A stretch of 64,000 bases of DNA from Geomonas paludis. GTDB lineage: Bacteria > Desulfobacterota > Desulfuromonadia > Geobacterales > Geobacteraceae. The DNA is taken from NCBI RefSeq assembly GCF_014193585.1, contig NZ_BLXY01000002.1, forward strand, positions 372,001 to 436,000, written 5' to 3'. The position numbers and the translations under genes are program-made. How positions within the stretch are numbered: position 1 is the first letter of the stretch; every line of letters starts with the position of its first letter. Shown in pieces: positions 30,562 through 40,561 of the stretch. A model generated the notes under the pieces. The model searched no databases, was not told the origin of the DNA, and saw only the letters and a list, made by a program, of their open reading frames with translations.

Positions 30562-31044
30562 TTATTTTTTCAGTGCGGCAACCTGCCCGGAGGTGATGTG
30601 GCAGAGTTGCTCCGGAGTCAGCGCGAAGACGGCGTTGGGGGTGCCGGCGGCGGCCCACAACTCCGTGTAGCCGAGCAGGTCCTCGTCGATGAAGGTGGTG
30701 AGCGGCGCCGGGTGGCCGACCGGCGAAACCCCGCCGATGGCGTAGCCGGTCTGCTCGCGCACAAAGTCCGGCGTGGCCCGCTCGATCTTCTCGCCGGTGA
30801 GACTCGCCAGAACCTTCTCGTTCACCATGTTGGCGCCGCTTGCCACGACGAAGACGGCCTTGCCGCTCTCCTTGCCACGGAACACCAGCGACTTGACGAT
30901 CTGCCCCACTTCGCAGCCTACCGCGTTGGCTGCGTCCACCGCGGTGCGGGTGCTCTCGCCGAACTCCTTGACCCGGCAATCGATACCGAAACCTTTCAGT
31001 GCGTCCTGTACCCTTTTCGCGCTTGCACTCAATGCTGAATCCAT
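30562..31044 (-). CDS. YbaK/EbsC-family aminoacyl-tRNA deacylase
   Basis: 160 residues. The fold markers are VGCEVGQIVKSLVFRG (with the lysine conserved in YbaK/ProX enzymes) and GGVSPVGH near position 115. Such enzymes remove wrongly attached amino acids from tRNA in trans (Cys-tRNAPro, Ala-tRNAPro and similar). The precise subgroup is not decided. ATG 31044 follows AGGAGGAAG; the longer frame to 31110 translates the repeat upstream. Confidence 0.88.
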   Translation of the reverse strand: MDSALSASAKRVQDALKGFGIDCRVKEFGESTRTAVDAANAVGCEVGQIVKSLVFRGKESGKAVFVVASGANMVNEKVLASLTGEKIERATPDFVREQTGYAIGGVSPVGHPAPLTTFIDEDLLGYTELWAAAGTPNAVFALTPEQLCHITSGQVAALKK

Positions 31045-31086
31045 TCCTGCCTTCCTCCTGAGAAAGTCATAGAATAAAAACCGTTG

Positions 31087-31173
31087 GCCACGGAGGAAAT
31101 CTGAGGACATCTGAGAAAGGCCTTAACCCGTTTAAAGGTTTTCTCCGATTTTCTCAGATTTTCTCCGTGGCTA
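31087..31173. repeat. Inverted repeat of CACGGAGAAAATCTGAG type
   Basis: Arms GGCCACGGAGGAAATCTGAG and CTCAGATTTTCTCCGTGGC, about 40 bases each with internal direct repeats of TCTGAG, around CCCGTTTAAAGG. It lies between the YbaK-like gene and the DMT gene and includes the DMT stop codon at 31154. Confidence 0.75.
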
Positions 31174-32068
31174 ATGGTTTATCGGTTTTGGCCGTTACCC
31201 TGGTGAAGAGGTACAGTCCGGCGAAGATGATCGATCCCCCCACCACCTGCCTCGGCGTCGGGTTCTCACCCAGGAACACGGCCGCCCACAGGATCGCCCC
31301 CAACGGCTCCCCCAAAATGCTCACCGACACGACGGACGCCTGCACGTAGCGCAGCACCCAGTTGAAGACGGTGTGCCCGAGGATGGTGCAAACAAGCGCC
31401 AGCGCCACGAAGATGAGCCAGTCCTGCCCGGGGTACGGGTGAAACGGCACGCCGCCGACGGCAGTCGCCGCACTCAACGTAATCGCGCTGGCGCCGTAGG
31501 TCACGAAGGTGTAGCCGGTAAGCGGCAGGCCGTGGCGCAGTCTCCTGCCGATCAGGAGGTATCCCGAGACCATCACGGCGGCGAAGAGCGCCAGCAGGTC
31601 GCCGATGAATGCCTTCTCTCCCACCTGAAAATCGGTGGCGCCGATCACGACGCTCCCCACGAAGGCGAGGAAGCAGCCGTAGAGCGCCTTGCGCGGCACG
31701 CGCTCCTTGAAGAAGATCCAGGAGCCGAGCACGACGAAGAGCGGCTGGGTGGTGACCAGCACCACGGAACTGGCGATGGAGGTGTACTTGAGCGAGATGA
31801 ACCAGGTGACGAAGTGCAGCGCCAGGAAGACGCCACTGGCGGCGGAGAGGCCAACCTGGCGCGCGGTCATGCCGCGCAGAGCGGGCGCGCCGCCCCAAAG
31901 CGTGAAGGGCGCGAGGAAACAGAAGGTGAAAATGAGCCGGTAGGCCGCTATCACCAAGGGGGGAGCCGTGCAAACCCTCACCAGGATGGAGGAGAAGGAG
32001 ACAGCAAAAACCCCTACCAGGATGGCCAGGTAGGGGTTGATCCAAGGTTTGGTTGTGGTGTCAGACAC
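31154..32068 (-). CDS. EamA/DMT-family transporter
   Basis: 304 residues, ten predicted membrane helices in two EamA halves (PYLAILVGVFAVSFSSILVR at the start, RYVQASVVSVSILGEPLGAI in the second half). Drug/metabolite exporter or importer of unknown substrate. The last residues (ATEKI) and the stop codon lie inside the CACGGAGAAAATCTGA inverted repeat, so the original C-terminus may have been changed by the repeat. It starts directly upstream of the livF stop, two bases away, and so may be read from the liv operon. Confidence 0.85.
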   Translation of the reverse strand: MSDTTTKPWINPYLAILVGVFAVSFSSILVRVCTAPPLVIAAYRLIFTFCFLAPFTLWGGAPALRGMTARQVGLSAASGVFLALHFVTWFISLKYTSIASSVVLVTTQPLFVVLGSWIFFKERVPRKALYGCFLAFVGSVVIGATDFQVGEKAFIGDLLALFAAVMVSGYLLIGRRLRHGLPLTGYTFVTYGASAITLSAATAVGGVPFHPYPGQDWLIFVALALVCTILGHTVFNWVLRYVQASVVSVSILGEPLGAILWAAVFLGENPTPRQVVGGSIIFAGLYLFTRVTAKTDKPLATEKI

Positions 32069-32069
32069 C

Positions 32070-32771
32070 CTACTCTCCCAGGTAAGCCTTTCTCACTTCG
32101 GGGTTGGACGCGAGTTCCTTGGCGTCGCCCTGCAGCACCACCTCGCCGGTCTCGAGGACGTAGGCGCGGTGGGCGATGGAGAGCGCCATGTTGGCGTTCT
32201 GCTCTACCAGGAGGATGGTGGTGCCGCTGGCGTTGATCTCCTGGATGATCTGGAAGATCTGCTCGACCAGCATCGGGGCGAGGCCCATGGAGGGCTCGTC
32301 CAGAAGGAGCAGTTTCGGGCGGGACATGAGCGCCCGGCCCATGGCCAGCATCTGCTGCTCGCCGCCGGAGAGGGTCTTGGCGGGCTGCTTCTTACGCTCG
32401 TTCAGGCGCGGGAAACGCTGGAAGATCTTCTCCATGTCGGAGGCGACCTCGTTGTCGCTTCTCGTGTAGGCGCCCATCTCGAGATTCTCGAGCACGCTCA
32501 TCTTGGCGAAGACGCGGCGCCCCTCGGGGACCTGGGAGATGCCCAGCTTGACGATCTCGTGGGGCGGAAGCTTGGTGATCTCCTTGTCGAGGTAGGTGAT
32601 CTTGCCGCCGACCGACGGAACGATGTTGGAGATGGTATTCAGGATGGTGGTCTTGCCGGCGCCGTTGGCGCCGATGAGGGCCACGATCTCACCCTGGTTG
32701 ATCTGGAAGGAAACGTTTTGCAGCGCCTTGATGGCGCCGTAGTTCACGCTGACATTCTCTACCTTAAGCAT
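32070..32771 (-). CDS. livF: Branched-chain amino acid ABC transporter, ATP-binding protein LivF
   Basis: 233 residues. Walker A GANGAGKTT, signature LSGGEQQMLAMGRAL and Walker B LLLLDEPSMGLAP match LivF. It powers uptake through LivH-LivM with LivG. It overlaps livG by eight bases. Confidence 0.95.
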   Translation of the reverse strand: MLKVENVSVNYGAIKALQNVSFQINQGEIVALIGANGAGKTTILNTISNIVPSVGGKITYLDKEITKLPPHEIVKLGISQVPEGRRVFAKMSVLENLEMGAYTRSDNEVASDMEKIFQRFPRLNERKKQPAKTLSGGEQQMLAMGRALMSRPKLLLLDEPSMGLAPMLVEQIFQIIQEINASGTTILLVEQNANMALSIAHRAYVLETGEVVLQGDAKELASNPEVRKAYLGE

Positions 32772-33537
32772 CCGCTGCTCCTTTGCCGAGGTACGCCTCG
32801 ATGACCTTCGGGTTCTTCCTGATCTCCTCGGGCGTGCCCTCGGCGATCTTGACCCCGTAGTCGAGGACGGCGATGCGGTGCGAGATCCCCATGACGAACT
32901 TCATGTCGTGCTCGACCAGGAACACCGTGACGCCGGTGGCGCTGATGGCCTTCACCATCTCGGCCAGAACCTGCTTCTCCTGCGGGTTCATGCCGGCGGC
33001 CGGTTCGTCCAGCAGGATGATCTGCGGCTTGATGGCAAGGGCGCGGGCGATCTCGAGGCGGCGCTGCTCACCGTAGGGAAGGTTCCCCGCCAGTTCGTAC
33101 GCCTTGTGGGTCAGGTCCACCTGCTTCAGGCAGGACATGGCCAGTTCGGTCAGTTCCTTCTCCTCTTTGCGGACCCAGGGGAGGAACTTGAGGGCGGCGC
33201 CGGTCAGGTCGAAGGAGCCCTGGGTATGGGCGCCGATCAGGACGTTCTCGAGCACGGTCAACTGGGTGAAGAGCCTTATGTTCTGGAAGGTCCTGCCGAT
33301 GCCGGAACCGGCGATCTTGAAGGCAGGCTTTCCGGAGATGCTCTCCCCCATGAAGGAGATCTGCCCCTCGGTCGGGGTGTAGATGCCGGTGATCAGGTTG
33401 AACATGGTGCTCTTGCCGGCACCGTTGGGCCCGATCAGGGCCATGATGCTCCCCTTCTCGACCTCGAGGTTTACCTTGTCTACGGCGACCAGGCCGCCGA
33501 AGCGGATGGTGACGTTATCGAGTTTAAGAATAGACAT
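32764..33537 (-). CDS. livG: Branched-chain amino acid ABC transporter, ATP-binding protein LivG
   Basis: 257 residues with the longer LivG pattern: Walker A GPNGAGKST, a family-specific stretch SGIGRTFQNIRLF, the signature LPYGEQRRLEIARAL and LLDEPAAGMNPQE. Pairs with LivF. Confidence 0.95.
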   Translation of the reverse strand: MSILKLDNVTIRFGGLVAVDKVNLEVEKGSIMALIGPNGAGKSTMFNLITGIYTPTEGQISFMGESISGKPAFKIAGSGIGRTFQNIRLFTQLTVLENVLIGAHTQGSFDLTGAALKFLPWVRKEEKELTELAMSCLKQVDLTHKAYELAGNLPYGEQRRLEIARALAIKPQIILLDEPAAGMNPQEKQVLAEMVKAISATGVTVFLVEHDMKFVMGISHRIAVLDYGVKIAEGTPEEIRKNPKVIEAYLGKGAADA

Positions 33538-33571
33538 GCGTTACTCTCGTTTCGTGAGTTATTTGAGTAAG

Positions 33572-34471
33572 TTACTTCCCTGCCGGCTTCCTGCCAATTG
33601 CGCGCAGCAAAAGTTCGGTGACGTTGACGCCCCCCAGGAGCCCGTTGGGGCGGAACACCATCAGGAACACCAGCAGCGCGCCGTACACCAGCATGCGGTA
33701 CTGGGACATGAAGCGCAGGAACTCGGGCGCCGAGGCGAGCACCGAGGAGCCGATCACGGCGCCGGGGACGCTCCCCAGGCCACCCAGGACCACCATGGCC
33801 AGGATGTCGACCGATTTCAGGAAGCCGAAGTCGGAGGGGTTGATGTAGCTCAGGAAGTGCGCGTAGAGCCCGCCGCCGATGCCGGCCATGAAGGAGCCCA
33901 GCGCGAAGGCCTGGATCTTGTACCGCGCCGTGTTGATGCCCATGGCGTCGGCCGCGATCTCGTCCTCGCGGATCGCCTTCAGCGCGCGCCCGAAACGGGA
34001 GCTCTGCACGAAGGTGACCAGGACGATGGCCAGGATGGCAACCACCCAGACGTAGATCGGCATGGGGATGGCGGTCTTGGCCGGCGGTACGGTGAGGCCG
34101 AGCGCCTTGTTGGTCGGCTCGAAGTTGAGGAAGAAGACCTTGACGATCTCCGCGAAGCCGAGGGTGCAGATGGCCAGGTAGTCGCCGGTGAGCCTCAGGA
34201 TCGGGAAGCCGATGGCAGCCGCCACGATGGCGGTGACCACGCCGGTGACGGCGAGGTTGGCGACGAAGGGAAGACCGGTCTTGATGGTCACCATGGCGCT
34301 GGTGAAGGCGCCGATGCTCATGAACGCGGCGTGCCCCAGGGAGAGCTGGCCGGTCAGGCCGGTGATGACGTTAAGCCCCAGCGCCAGCACGACAGCGATG
34401 CCGACGTTGACGAGGATCTGCAACATGTACGGGTCGACAGAGCCGACCAAGCTGTTCAGGAAGTCTGCCAT
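33572..34471 (-). CDS. livM: Branched-chain amino acid ABC transporter, permease LivM
   Basis: 299 residues, eight to ten hydrophobic helices, with the LivM patch LALGLNVITGLTGQLSLGHAAFMSIGAF and the coupling segment GRALKAIREDEIAADAMGIN that meets the ATPases. It forms the membrane channel with LivH. Five bases separate it from livH. Confidence 0.95.
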   Translation of the reverse strand: MADFLNSLVGSVDPYMLQILVNVGIAVVLALGLNVITGLTGQLSLGHAAFMSIGAFTSAMVTIKTGLPFVANLAVTGVVTAIVAAAIGFPILRLTGDYLAICTLGFAEIVKVFFLNFEPTNKALGLTVPPAKTAIPMPIYVWVVAILAIVLVTFVQSSRFGRALKAIREDEIAADAMGINTARYKIQAFALGSFMAGIGGGLYAHFLSYINPSDFGFLKSVDILAMVVLGGLGSVPGAVIGSSVLASAPEFLRFMSQYRMLVYGALLVFLMVFRPNGLLGGVNVTELLLRAIGRKPAGK

Positions 34472-34476
34472 CGAAT

Positions 34477-35352
<876 letters not shown>

Positions 35353-35778
35353 GTCGACTTCCTTCCGACTGGATTTGTCTGACCAAAAACCCGCTTCCCG
35401 CTAGGTGGTCGAATTTCAGGTTAAAATTTTCTCAAAATAAAACACAGGAATAGCTTGAGATGTATACCATAAGGTCTTGGAAATAAGCAAGCTATTGGTA
35501 AACATGATGTAGTCGGCAAAACCGAGCAGGCACCGAAAATAAAACAAGAGCAGGTCCTCTAATGAGTGGCCTGACCCTCGACCGCGCGACACTTTACAAC
35601 AGCTGGAACTGTTTCGCAATCTTAAACTTTTGATTAACGCAAAAAACGGCCCCGCAAATCGCGGCGCCGTTACCGAATATCTTCATATTCATCGTTTTAA
35701 AACAGTGGCTGAATTCTCTGCTCAGGTCCGTAGTCTGTGGGACCAAGTCATCAAGTTTAGCGTCGATTTAAGTCGAAA

Positions 35779-35822
35779 GCCCTCACCCGGCCTTCGGCCA
35801 CCCTCTCCCGGAGGGCGAGGGG
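35779..35822. repeat. Family-3 half element
   Basis: Only one half of the family-3 element: CCCTCACCCGGCCTTCGGCC followed by CTCTCCCGGAGGGCGAGG. Confidence 0.8.
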
Positions 35823-35838
35823 GCAGGCTCCTTTTCCT

Positions 35839-35950
35839 GGTTCCCAAGCTCCAGCTTGGGAACCCATATGGCGTAAAACTCCAGCTTTGCATCCGAGGGA
35901 AGTTTGTGCTTCGGAGAGGCTTTGCGTTCCCAAGGCGGACCTTGGGAACG
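35839..35950. repeat. Family-5 repeat (GGTTCCCAAGCTCCAGCTTGGG)
   Basis: Palindrome GTTCCCAAGCTCCAGCTTGGG at the left and CGTTCCCAAGGCGGACCTTGGG at the right end, flanking copies of CCAGCTTTGC. A related element is at 62204-62319. Confidence 0.75.
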
Positions 35951-35963
35951 AGATCAAGGGCCA

Positions 35964-36004
35964 TAAAAAAGATGCCGTGGACGGAGGAGGAGGCGTCCAC
36001 GGCA
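35964..36004 (-). terminator. Rho-independent terminator of the metal-efflux genes
   Basis: On the minus strand TGCCGTGGACG pairs with CGTCCACGGCA around CCTCCTCCTC, followed by TCTTTTTT. Confidence 0.8.
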
Positions 36005-36041
36005 CAATTACATGACAACTCTTTCTAACCACTACTTTTCC

Positions 36042-36076
36042 AAAGGGGACTGGCTCCGCAGGTGCCTGTCCCCTTT
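36042..36076. repeat. REP-like palindrome, family 1
   Basis: AAAGGGGACTGGCTCC-GCA-GGTGCCTGTCCCCTTT, in reverse orientation to the copy at 1424. Confidence 0.85.
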
Positions 36077-36084
36077 TGGACTTG

Positions 36085-36190
36085 TCCCCCCTCCCCTAGC
36101 GGGAGGGGGTTAGGGGGTGGGGGAAGTGGCCATCGTTTCGGGACTTGCGGCTTCACCCACCCCCCTGCCCCCTCCTGTCAAGGGAGAGGG
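36085..36190. repeat. Family-4-like repeat overlapping the 3' end of the RND pump gene
   Basis: Inverted halves CCCCCTCCCCTAGCGGGAGG...GGGGTGGGGG and CCACCCCCCTGCCCCCTCCT...AGGGAGAGGGAG. It covers the stop codon at 36153 and the last dozen codons of the metal pump gene. Confidence 0.75.
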
Positions 36191-39100
36191 AGATCGGTGG
36201 CTCCGCCTTGCTCTTCTCGAACCACCCATACACTGCAGGAATAATCAACAGAGTTAACAGCGTCGAGGTGATCAATCCGCCCACGACTACTGTGGCCAAT
36301 GGCTTCTGGATCTCGGAACCGGTCCCGCCGGCAAAGAGCATCGGCATAAGGCTGAAGATGGCGATGGATGCCGTCATCAGCACCGGCCGCAACCGGTCCA
36401 CGGCTCCTTTACGAACCGCCTCACCTAAAGCGAGCCCCTCCTCGCGCAACTGCGCGATTCTCGAGACCAGCACCAACCCGTTCAGTACCGCGACACCGAA
36501 AAGGACGATGAAGCCGACGGAGGCCGGCACCGACAGGTACTGCCCGGACAGGAACAGCGAGAAGATGCCGCCGATGAGCGCGAAGGGAAGATTCGAGAGC
36601 ACCAGCAGGGCCAGCCTGATGGAACGGAAGGTAACGTAGAGCAGCAGCAGTATCAGCGCGACCGCCACCGGCCCGATGATCATCAACCTGCTCATGGCGC
36701 GCTGCTGGTTCTCGAACTGCCCCCCCCAGGTGAGGTAGTAGCCGGAAGGGAGCTTGACCTGGTCCTTGATCTTCCGTTTCGCCTCGGCTACGAAGCTGCC
36801 GATATCCCGGCCGCTCACGTTCATCTCGATGCCGATCCTTCTCACCCCGTCCTGGCGGCTGATCTGCACCGGCCCCTCCACCATCTTCACCTCGGCTAGC
36901 TGCTCCAGCGGGATGTTCATCCCCGATTTCGTGGACACCAGCAGATTCTGGATCGCCTCCAGCGAGTTCCTCTTCTCCTCGGGGAGACGGACGTTGATGT
37001 CGAAGCTGCGGTTGGATTCGTAGAAGGTGGAAGCGGCCTTCCCCGCCACGGCGATCTCGATGACGTTCTGCACGTCGCTTATGTTGAGCCCGTAACGGGC
37101 GATCCTGGCGCGGTCGATGGCGACGGTGAGATAGGGCTGCCCGGACACCTTTTCGGTGTTCAGGTCGGTCCCGCCGCGCACCGTGGAGAGCACCCTGGCT
37201 ATTTCCGCCGACTTGTCGCGCAGCACGTCCAGGTCATCGCCGAACAGTTTGACGATGAGCTGCGCCCTGGTGCCCGCCACCAGTTCGTCGATGCGGCACT
37301 GGACCGGCTGGCTGAAGCCGAAGCTGATCCCCGGGATGGTCTCCAGCGCCTCCCGCATCTCGTTGGTCAGCTCTTCCTTCGAGATGTCACGCTTCCATTG
37401 TTCCTTGGGCTTGAAGACACCGACATACCCGGTCTTGTCGGGTCCCCGGGTGTCGAGGGCGACGCCGGTCTGCCCGATGCGCCCCACCACCACGTCCAAC
37501 TCGTCGAACTTCTTGAGCCGCGCGGTTGCCTGCTGGTTCACCTCGAGCGCCTTGGCCAGGGAAACCCCGGGGAGCATGGCGATGTCCATGTCGAAGGAAC
37601 CTTCGTCCATGATGGGCATGAACTCGGTGCCGAGCCTCGTCACCAGGAACAGCGAGAAGACCAGCAGGCCGCCTGCGATGCCGAGCACCACCTTCCTGCG
37701 GTCGAGTGCGTACTCCAAAAGCGGCAGGTACTGCCCCTTCGCCCAAACCATGATCCGGCTCTCCTGTTCAGGCTGAGGCTTGAGAATGATGCTGCAGAGC
37801 ACGGGGATGACGAAGATGGAAAGAAGCAGCGATGCCAGGAGCGCGATGGCGACGGTGATGGCCAGGGGGCCGAACATTTTCCCCTCGATCCCCTCCAGGG
37901 TCAGGATGGGGATGAAGGTGAGCGCGATGATCAGCTCCCCGAAGATGCTGGGTTTGCGCACCTCCATCACGGCCTTCAACACTGTCTTCAGTTTCGGCTC
38001 CCGTTCGCCTGCCTCGCTCAAGTGGCGTTGCACGTTCTCCACCTGGATGATGGTGGTGTCGATGATCATGCCGATCGAGATGGCCAGGCCGCCCAGGGAC
38101 ATAAGGTTGGCGGTGATGCCGGTCAGCTTCATGACGATGAAGGTGGCCAGAAGCGACAGCGGCAGCGCCAGGAGCACGACGACGCTGCCCCGGATGCTGT
38201 TAAGCAGCAGGTAGAGCACAATGAGGACCAGTATGGCTCCCTCGACGAGCGCCTTGTTCACCGTCCCCACGCTTCCCTTCACGATGTCGCTGCGGTCGTA
38301 GTACGGCACGAGCTTGACGCCCTCGGGGAGCATGTTGCTCTCGTTGATCTCCTTCACTTTCGCGGCCACCCGGGCCACCACGTCGCGGCTGTTTTCACCA
38401 CGGAGCATCATCACGATGCCCCCCACCGCCTCGCCGGCGGCGTCTTTGATGGCGGCGCCCATGCGTACCGCTTCGCCGACCTTGACCTGGGCCACGTCGC
38501 GCAGATAGACCGGCGTCCCCCCCTGCGACTTCAGGACGATGTTCTCGATATCCCCGGTACTCTGGATGAGCCCCACCCCGCGCACGATGTACTGGTCGGC
38601 ACCCCGCTCCAGCACGTTGCCGCCGACGTTGCTGTTGTTGCTGCCGATGGCGTCGTGCACGTCCGCCACCGTTACCCCGTACTTGAGCAGCTTGTCCGGC
38701 GAGACCTCCACCTGGTACTGCTTGAAGTAGCCGCCGAACGAGTTGATCTCGTTGACGCCCGGGACGCTCTTCAACTGCGGAGTGATGACCCACTCCTGGA
38801 GGGTGCGCAGGTTGGTGAGGTAGGCGCGCCGCTCATCCGGGTTCTGGGGCACCTTCCCTTCCAAGGTGTACTGGTAAATCTCACCCATGGCGGTGCCGAT
38901 GGGACCCATGGCGACCTCGACACCTTTTGGGACTTTCTCCCTGGCCTCCGCCAGCCGCTCGAAGACCAGCTGCCGGGCGAAGTAGATGTCGACGTTATCT
39001 TTGAACACCACGGTGACAATGGAGAGGCCGAACTTGGTCACCGAGCGGAGCTGCTCGATATCGGGAAGTCCGCGCATCGCCATCTCGATGGGATAGGTGA

Positions 39101-39293
39101 CGTTGCGCTCGATTTCCACCGCAGAGAGCCCATCGGCATGGCTCACCACCTCGACCTGGATATTGGTGACATCAGGGAACGCGTCGATGGGGAGCTTTTG
39201 ATAGGAATAGAAGCCGAAGACGACGATCACCAGCGCAGCGAAGATGACCATACCCTTCTGCTTCAGCATGTATGCGACTGTTTTTTCAAGCAT
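36153..39293 (-). CDS. CzcA/CusA-family heavy-metal efflux RND permease
   Basis: 1046 residues, twelve predicted membrane helices and two periplasmic loops. KLPIDAFPDVTNIQVEV and PVQCRIDELVAGTRAQLIVKLFG are typical of the heavy-metal RND group, the latter of the divalent-ion (CzcA) type. Helix 4 reads LAISIGMIIDTTIIQVENVQRH with one aspartate rather than the CzcA DFG...D. It expels metal ions using the proton gradient, with the adaptor and outer-membrane proteins encoded next to it. Metal specificity is not decided. The last dozen residues (SLSLDRRGQGGG) are encoded by a palindromic repeat, so the C-terminus has been altered. Confidence 0.9.
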   Translation of the reverse strand: MLEKTVAYMLKQKGMVIFAALVIVVFGFYSYQKLPIDAFPDVTNIQVEVVSHADGLSAVEIERNVTYPIEMAMRGLPDIEQLRSVTKFGLSIVTVVFKDNVDIYFARQLVFERLAEAREKVPKGVEVAMGPIGTAMGEIYQYTLEGKVPQNPDERRAYLTNLRTLQEWVITPQLKSVPGVNEINSFGGYFKQYQVEVSPDKLLKYGVTVADVHDAIGSNNSNVGGNVLERGADQYIVRGVGLIQSTGDIENIVLKSQGGTPVYLRDVAQVKVGEAVRMGAAIKDAAGEAVGGIVMMLRGENSRDVVARVAAKVKEINESNMLPEGVKLVPYYDRSDIVKGSVGTVNKALVEGAILVLIVLYLLLNSIRGSVVVLLALPLSLLATFIVMKLTGITANLMSLGGLAISIGMIIDTTIIQVENVQRHLSEAGEREPKLKTVLKAVMEVRKPSIFGELIIALTFIPILTLEGIEGKMFGPLAITVAIALLASLLLSIFVIPVLCSIILKPQPEQESRIMVWAKGQYLPLLEYALDRRKVVLGIAGGLLVFSLFLVTRLGTEFMPIMDEGSFDMDIAMLPGVSLAKALEVNQQATARLKKFDELDVVVGRIGQTGVALDTRGPDKTGYVGVFKPKEQWKRDISKEELTNEMREALETIPGISFGFSQPVQCRIDELVAGTRAQLIVKLFGDDLDVLRDKSAEIARVLSTVRGGTDLNTEKVSGQPYLTVAIDRARIARYGLNISDVQNVIEIAVAGKAASTFYESNRSFDINVRLPEEKRNSLEAIQNLLVSTKSGMNIPLEQLAEVKMVEGPVQISRQDGVRRIGIEMNVSGRDIGSFVAEAKRKIKDQVKLPSGYYLTWGGQFENQQRAMSRLMIIGPVAVALILLLLYVTFRSIRLALLVLSNLPFALIGGIFSLFLSGQYLSVPASVGFIVLFGVAVLNGLVLVSRIAQLREEGLALGEAVRKGAVDRLRPVLMTASIAIFSLMPMLFAGGTGSEIQKPLATVVVGGLITSTLLTLLIIPAVYGWFEKSKAEPPISLSLDRRGQGGG

Positions 39294-39307
39294 GGGTGCT
39301 GGTCTCC

Positions 39308-40561
39308 TTAGTGGTCGTGCCCCTCGATTTCGCCCTTTTGCAGCTCCGATTTTAGGACGAAGCCCCCCTTCACCGCCAGCCGCTCCCCTTCCTTGAGGCC
39401 GGAGACGACTTCCACCAGGCCGCCCGACGTCCGCCCCAATTCAACCTTGCGCGCCTCGAAGGCGGCATCACCCTCGGCAACGAAGACGAGCTTCTTCCCC
39501 TCCAGTTCGACGACCGCCTCTTCGGGCACGGCCAGAACCGGCGCTGCGTCCGCCGCAGTAGCCAGCTCCACGGTGGCGAACATCTCCGGCTTCAGCTTAC
39601 GGCCCGGATTGGCGACCTCGACCCTGGCCTTGATGGTGCGGGTCGCCTGGTCGACGACGTCAGCCAGGTAGGTGATGCGGCCGCGGAACTTGCTCTCGGG
39701 AAAGGCGCTGACGGAGACGGTCGCGCTCTGCCCCCGGCGCACCTTGGCAATGTCCTTCTCGTGGATGTCCACCAGCACCCATACCGAGGAGAGGTCGGCG
39801 ATGGTGTAAAGACTCTTGGCGGGGTCGGAGAGCTCGCCGACGATGGCATGCTTTTCGGTGATGACACCGCCGATGGGCGCGCGCACCGGCAGCAGCGGTT
39901 TTCTATCCGCCTTCAGGTCGGCTGCCGAGACGCCGTACAGTGAAAGACGTTCCTGGTCGGTGTGCAGTTCGGTCTGCGCCGTCTTGAAATCGGTCTCCGC
40001 CTGGAGGATCTCCTTTCTGGCCGCGATCTTCTTGTCCACCAAGACCTTTACCCGCTCCATGTTGGACTGGGCCAGGGCCAGCCTGGTCTTGGACTGGTGG
40101 TAGCGGCTCAGCGCCTCGCCCAATTCCACGCTGTCCAGGATCGCCAGTACCTGCCCCGCCCCCACGCCATCGCCAAGCGAGGCCTTTACAGCCACGATCT
40201 TACCGGGAATGCGCGGCGACACGTGCGCGATCCGGTCGGCATTGGCCTCGACTTTGCCGGTCGCACTGATAACGCCAGGCATCTGCGTTTTCTTGACAGC
40301 AGCCACCGTCACTCCATTTTGTTTCTGCACCTCTGCGGCCATCTTGACGAGCTTCTCGCCATGCTCGTCGTGTCCCTTCTCTTCCTTGCCCTCGACGTGC
40401 CCCCCCTTCTCTTCCAGGTGAGCGTCCTTCTCTTCGCCATGTGCCGCCTCGCCATGTTCGGCGTGCCCGCCACTTCCCGGAGTGTTGATCAGCCGGTAGG
40501 CGACACCGCCCCCGAGCGCGATGGTCAGGATGAGGCCGATGATGATTCCCTTCTTGTTCAC
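39308..40561 (-). CDS. CzcB/CusB-type periplasmic adaptor with His-rich segment
   Basis: 417 residues. An N-terminal membrane anchor (GIIIGLILTIALGGGVAYRL), then a His/Glu-rich segment between about 30 and 75 (HAEHGEAAHGEE, GHDEHGEK) likely to bind metal, then lipoyl, hairpin and barrel parts of the adaptor fold (VSPRIPGKIVAVKASLGDGV). The start is GTG at 40561, overlapping the outer-membrane gene stop, with GGAGG upstream. It feeds metal to the RND pump. The His-rich segment points to zinc, cobalt, nickel or cadmium rather than silver, an inference. Confidence 0.9.
   Translation of the reverse strand: MNKKGIIIGLILTIALGGGVAYRLINTPGSGGHAEHGEAAHGEEKDAHLEEKGGHVEGKEEKGHDEHGEKLVKMAAEVQKQNGVTVAAVKKTQMPGVISATGKVEANADRIAHVSPRIPGKIVAVKASLGDGVGAGQVLAILDSVELGEALSRYHQSKTRLALAQSNMERVKVLVDKKIAARKEILQAETDFKTAQTELHTDQERLSLYGVSAADLKADRKPLLPVRAPIGGVITEKHAIVGELSDPAKSLYTIADLSSVWVLVDIHEKDIAKVRRGQSATVSVSAFPESKFRGRITYLADVVDQATRTIKARVEVANPGRKLKPEMFATVELATAADAAPVLAVPEEAVVELEGKKLVFVAEGDAAFEARKVELGRTSGGLVEVVSGLKEGERLAVKGGFVLKSELQKGEIEGHDH

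Larger units (their letters stand above)
35353..36152. other. Gene-free 800-base spacer with repeats
   Basis: Right of livH comes about 280 bases of AT-rich DNA, which should contain the liv promoter; I could not fix its boxes. Then family-3 (35779), CCAAGCTCCAGCTTGG (35839), a terminator (35964), a family-1 palindrome (36042) and a family-4 element (36085). The plus-strand frame 35630-36028 is made of these repeats and is not credible as a gene. Confidence 0.7.

Noticed and set aside
35630-36028. Possible gene of 132 codons in the livH-RND pump spacer
   Set aside because: Most of its length is repeats and the terminator of the metal-efflux genes.
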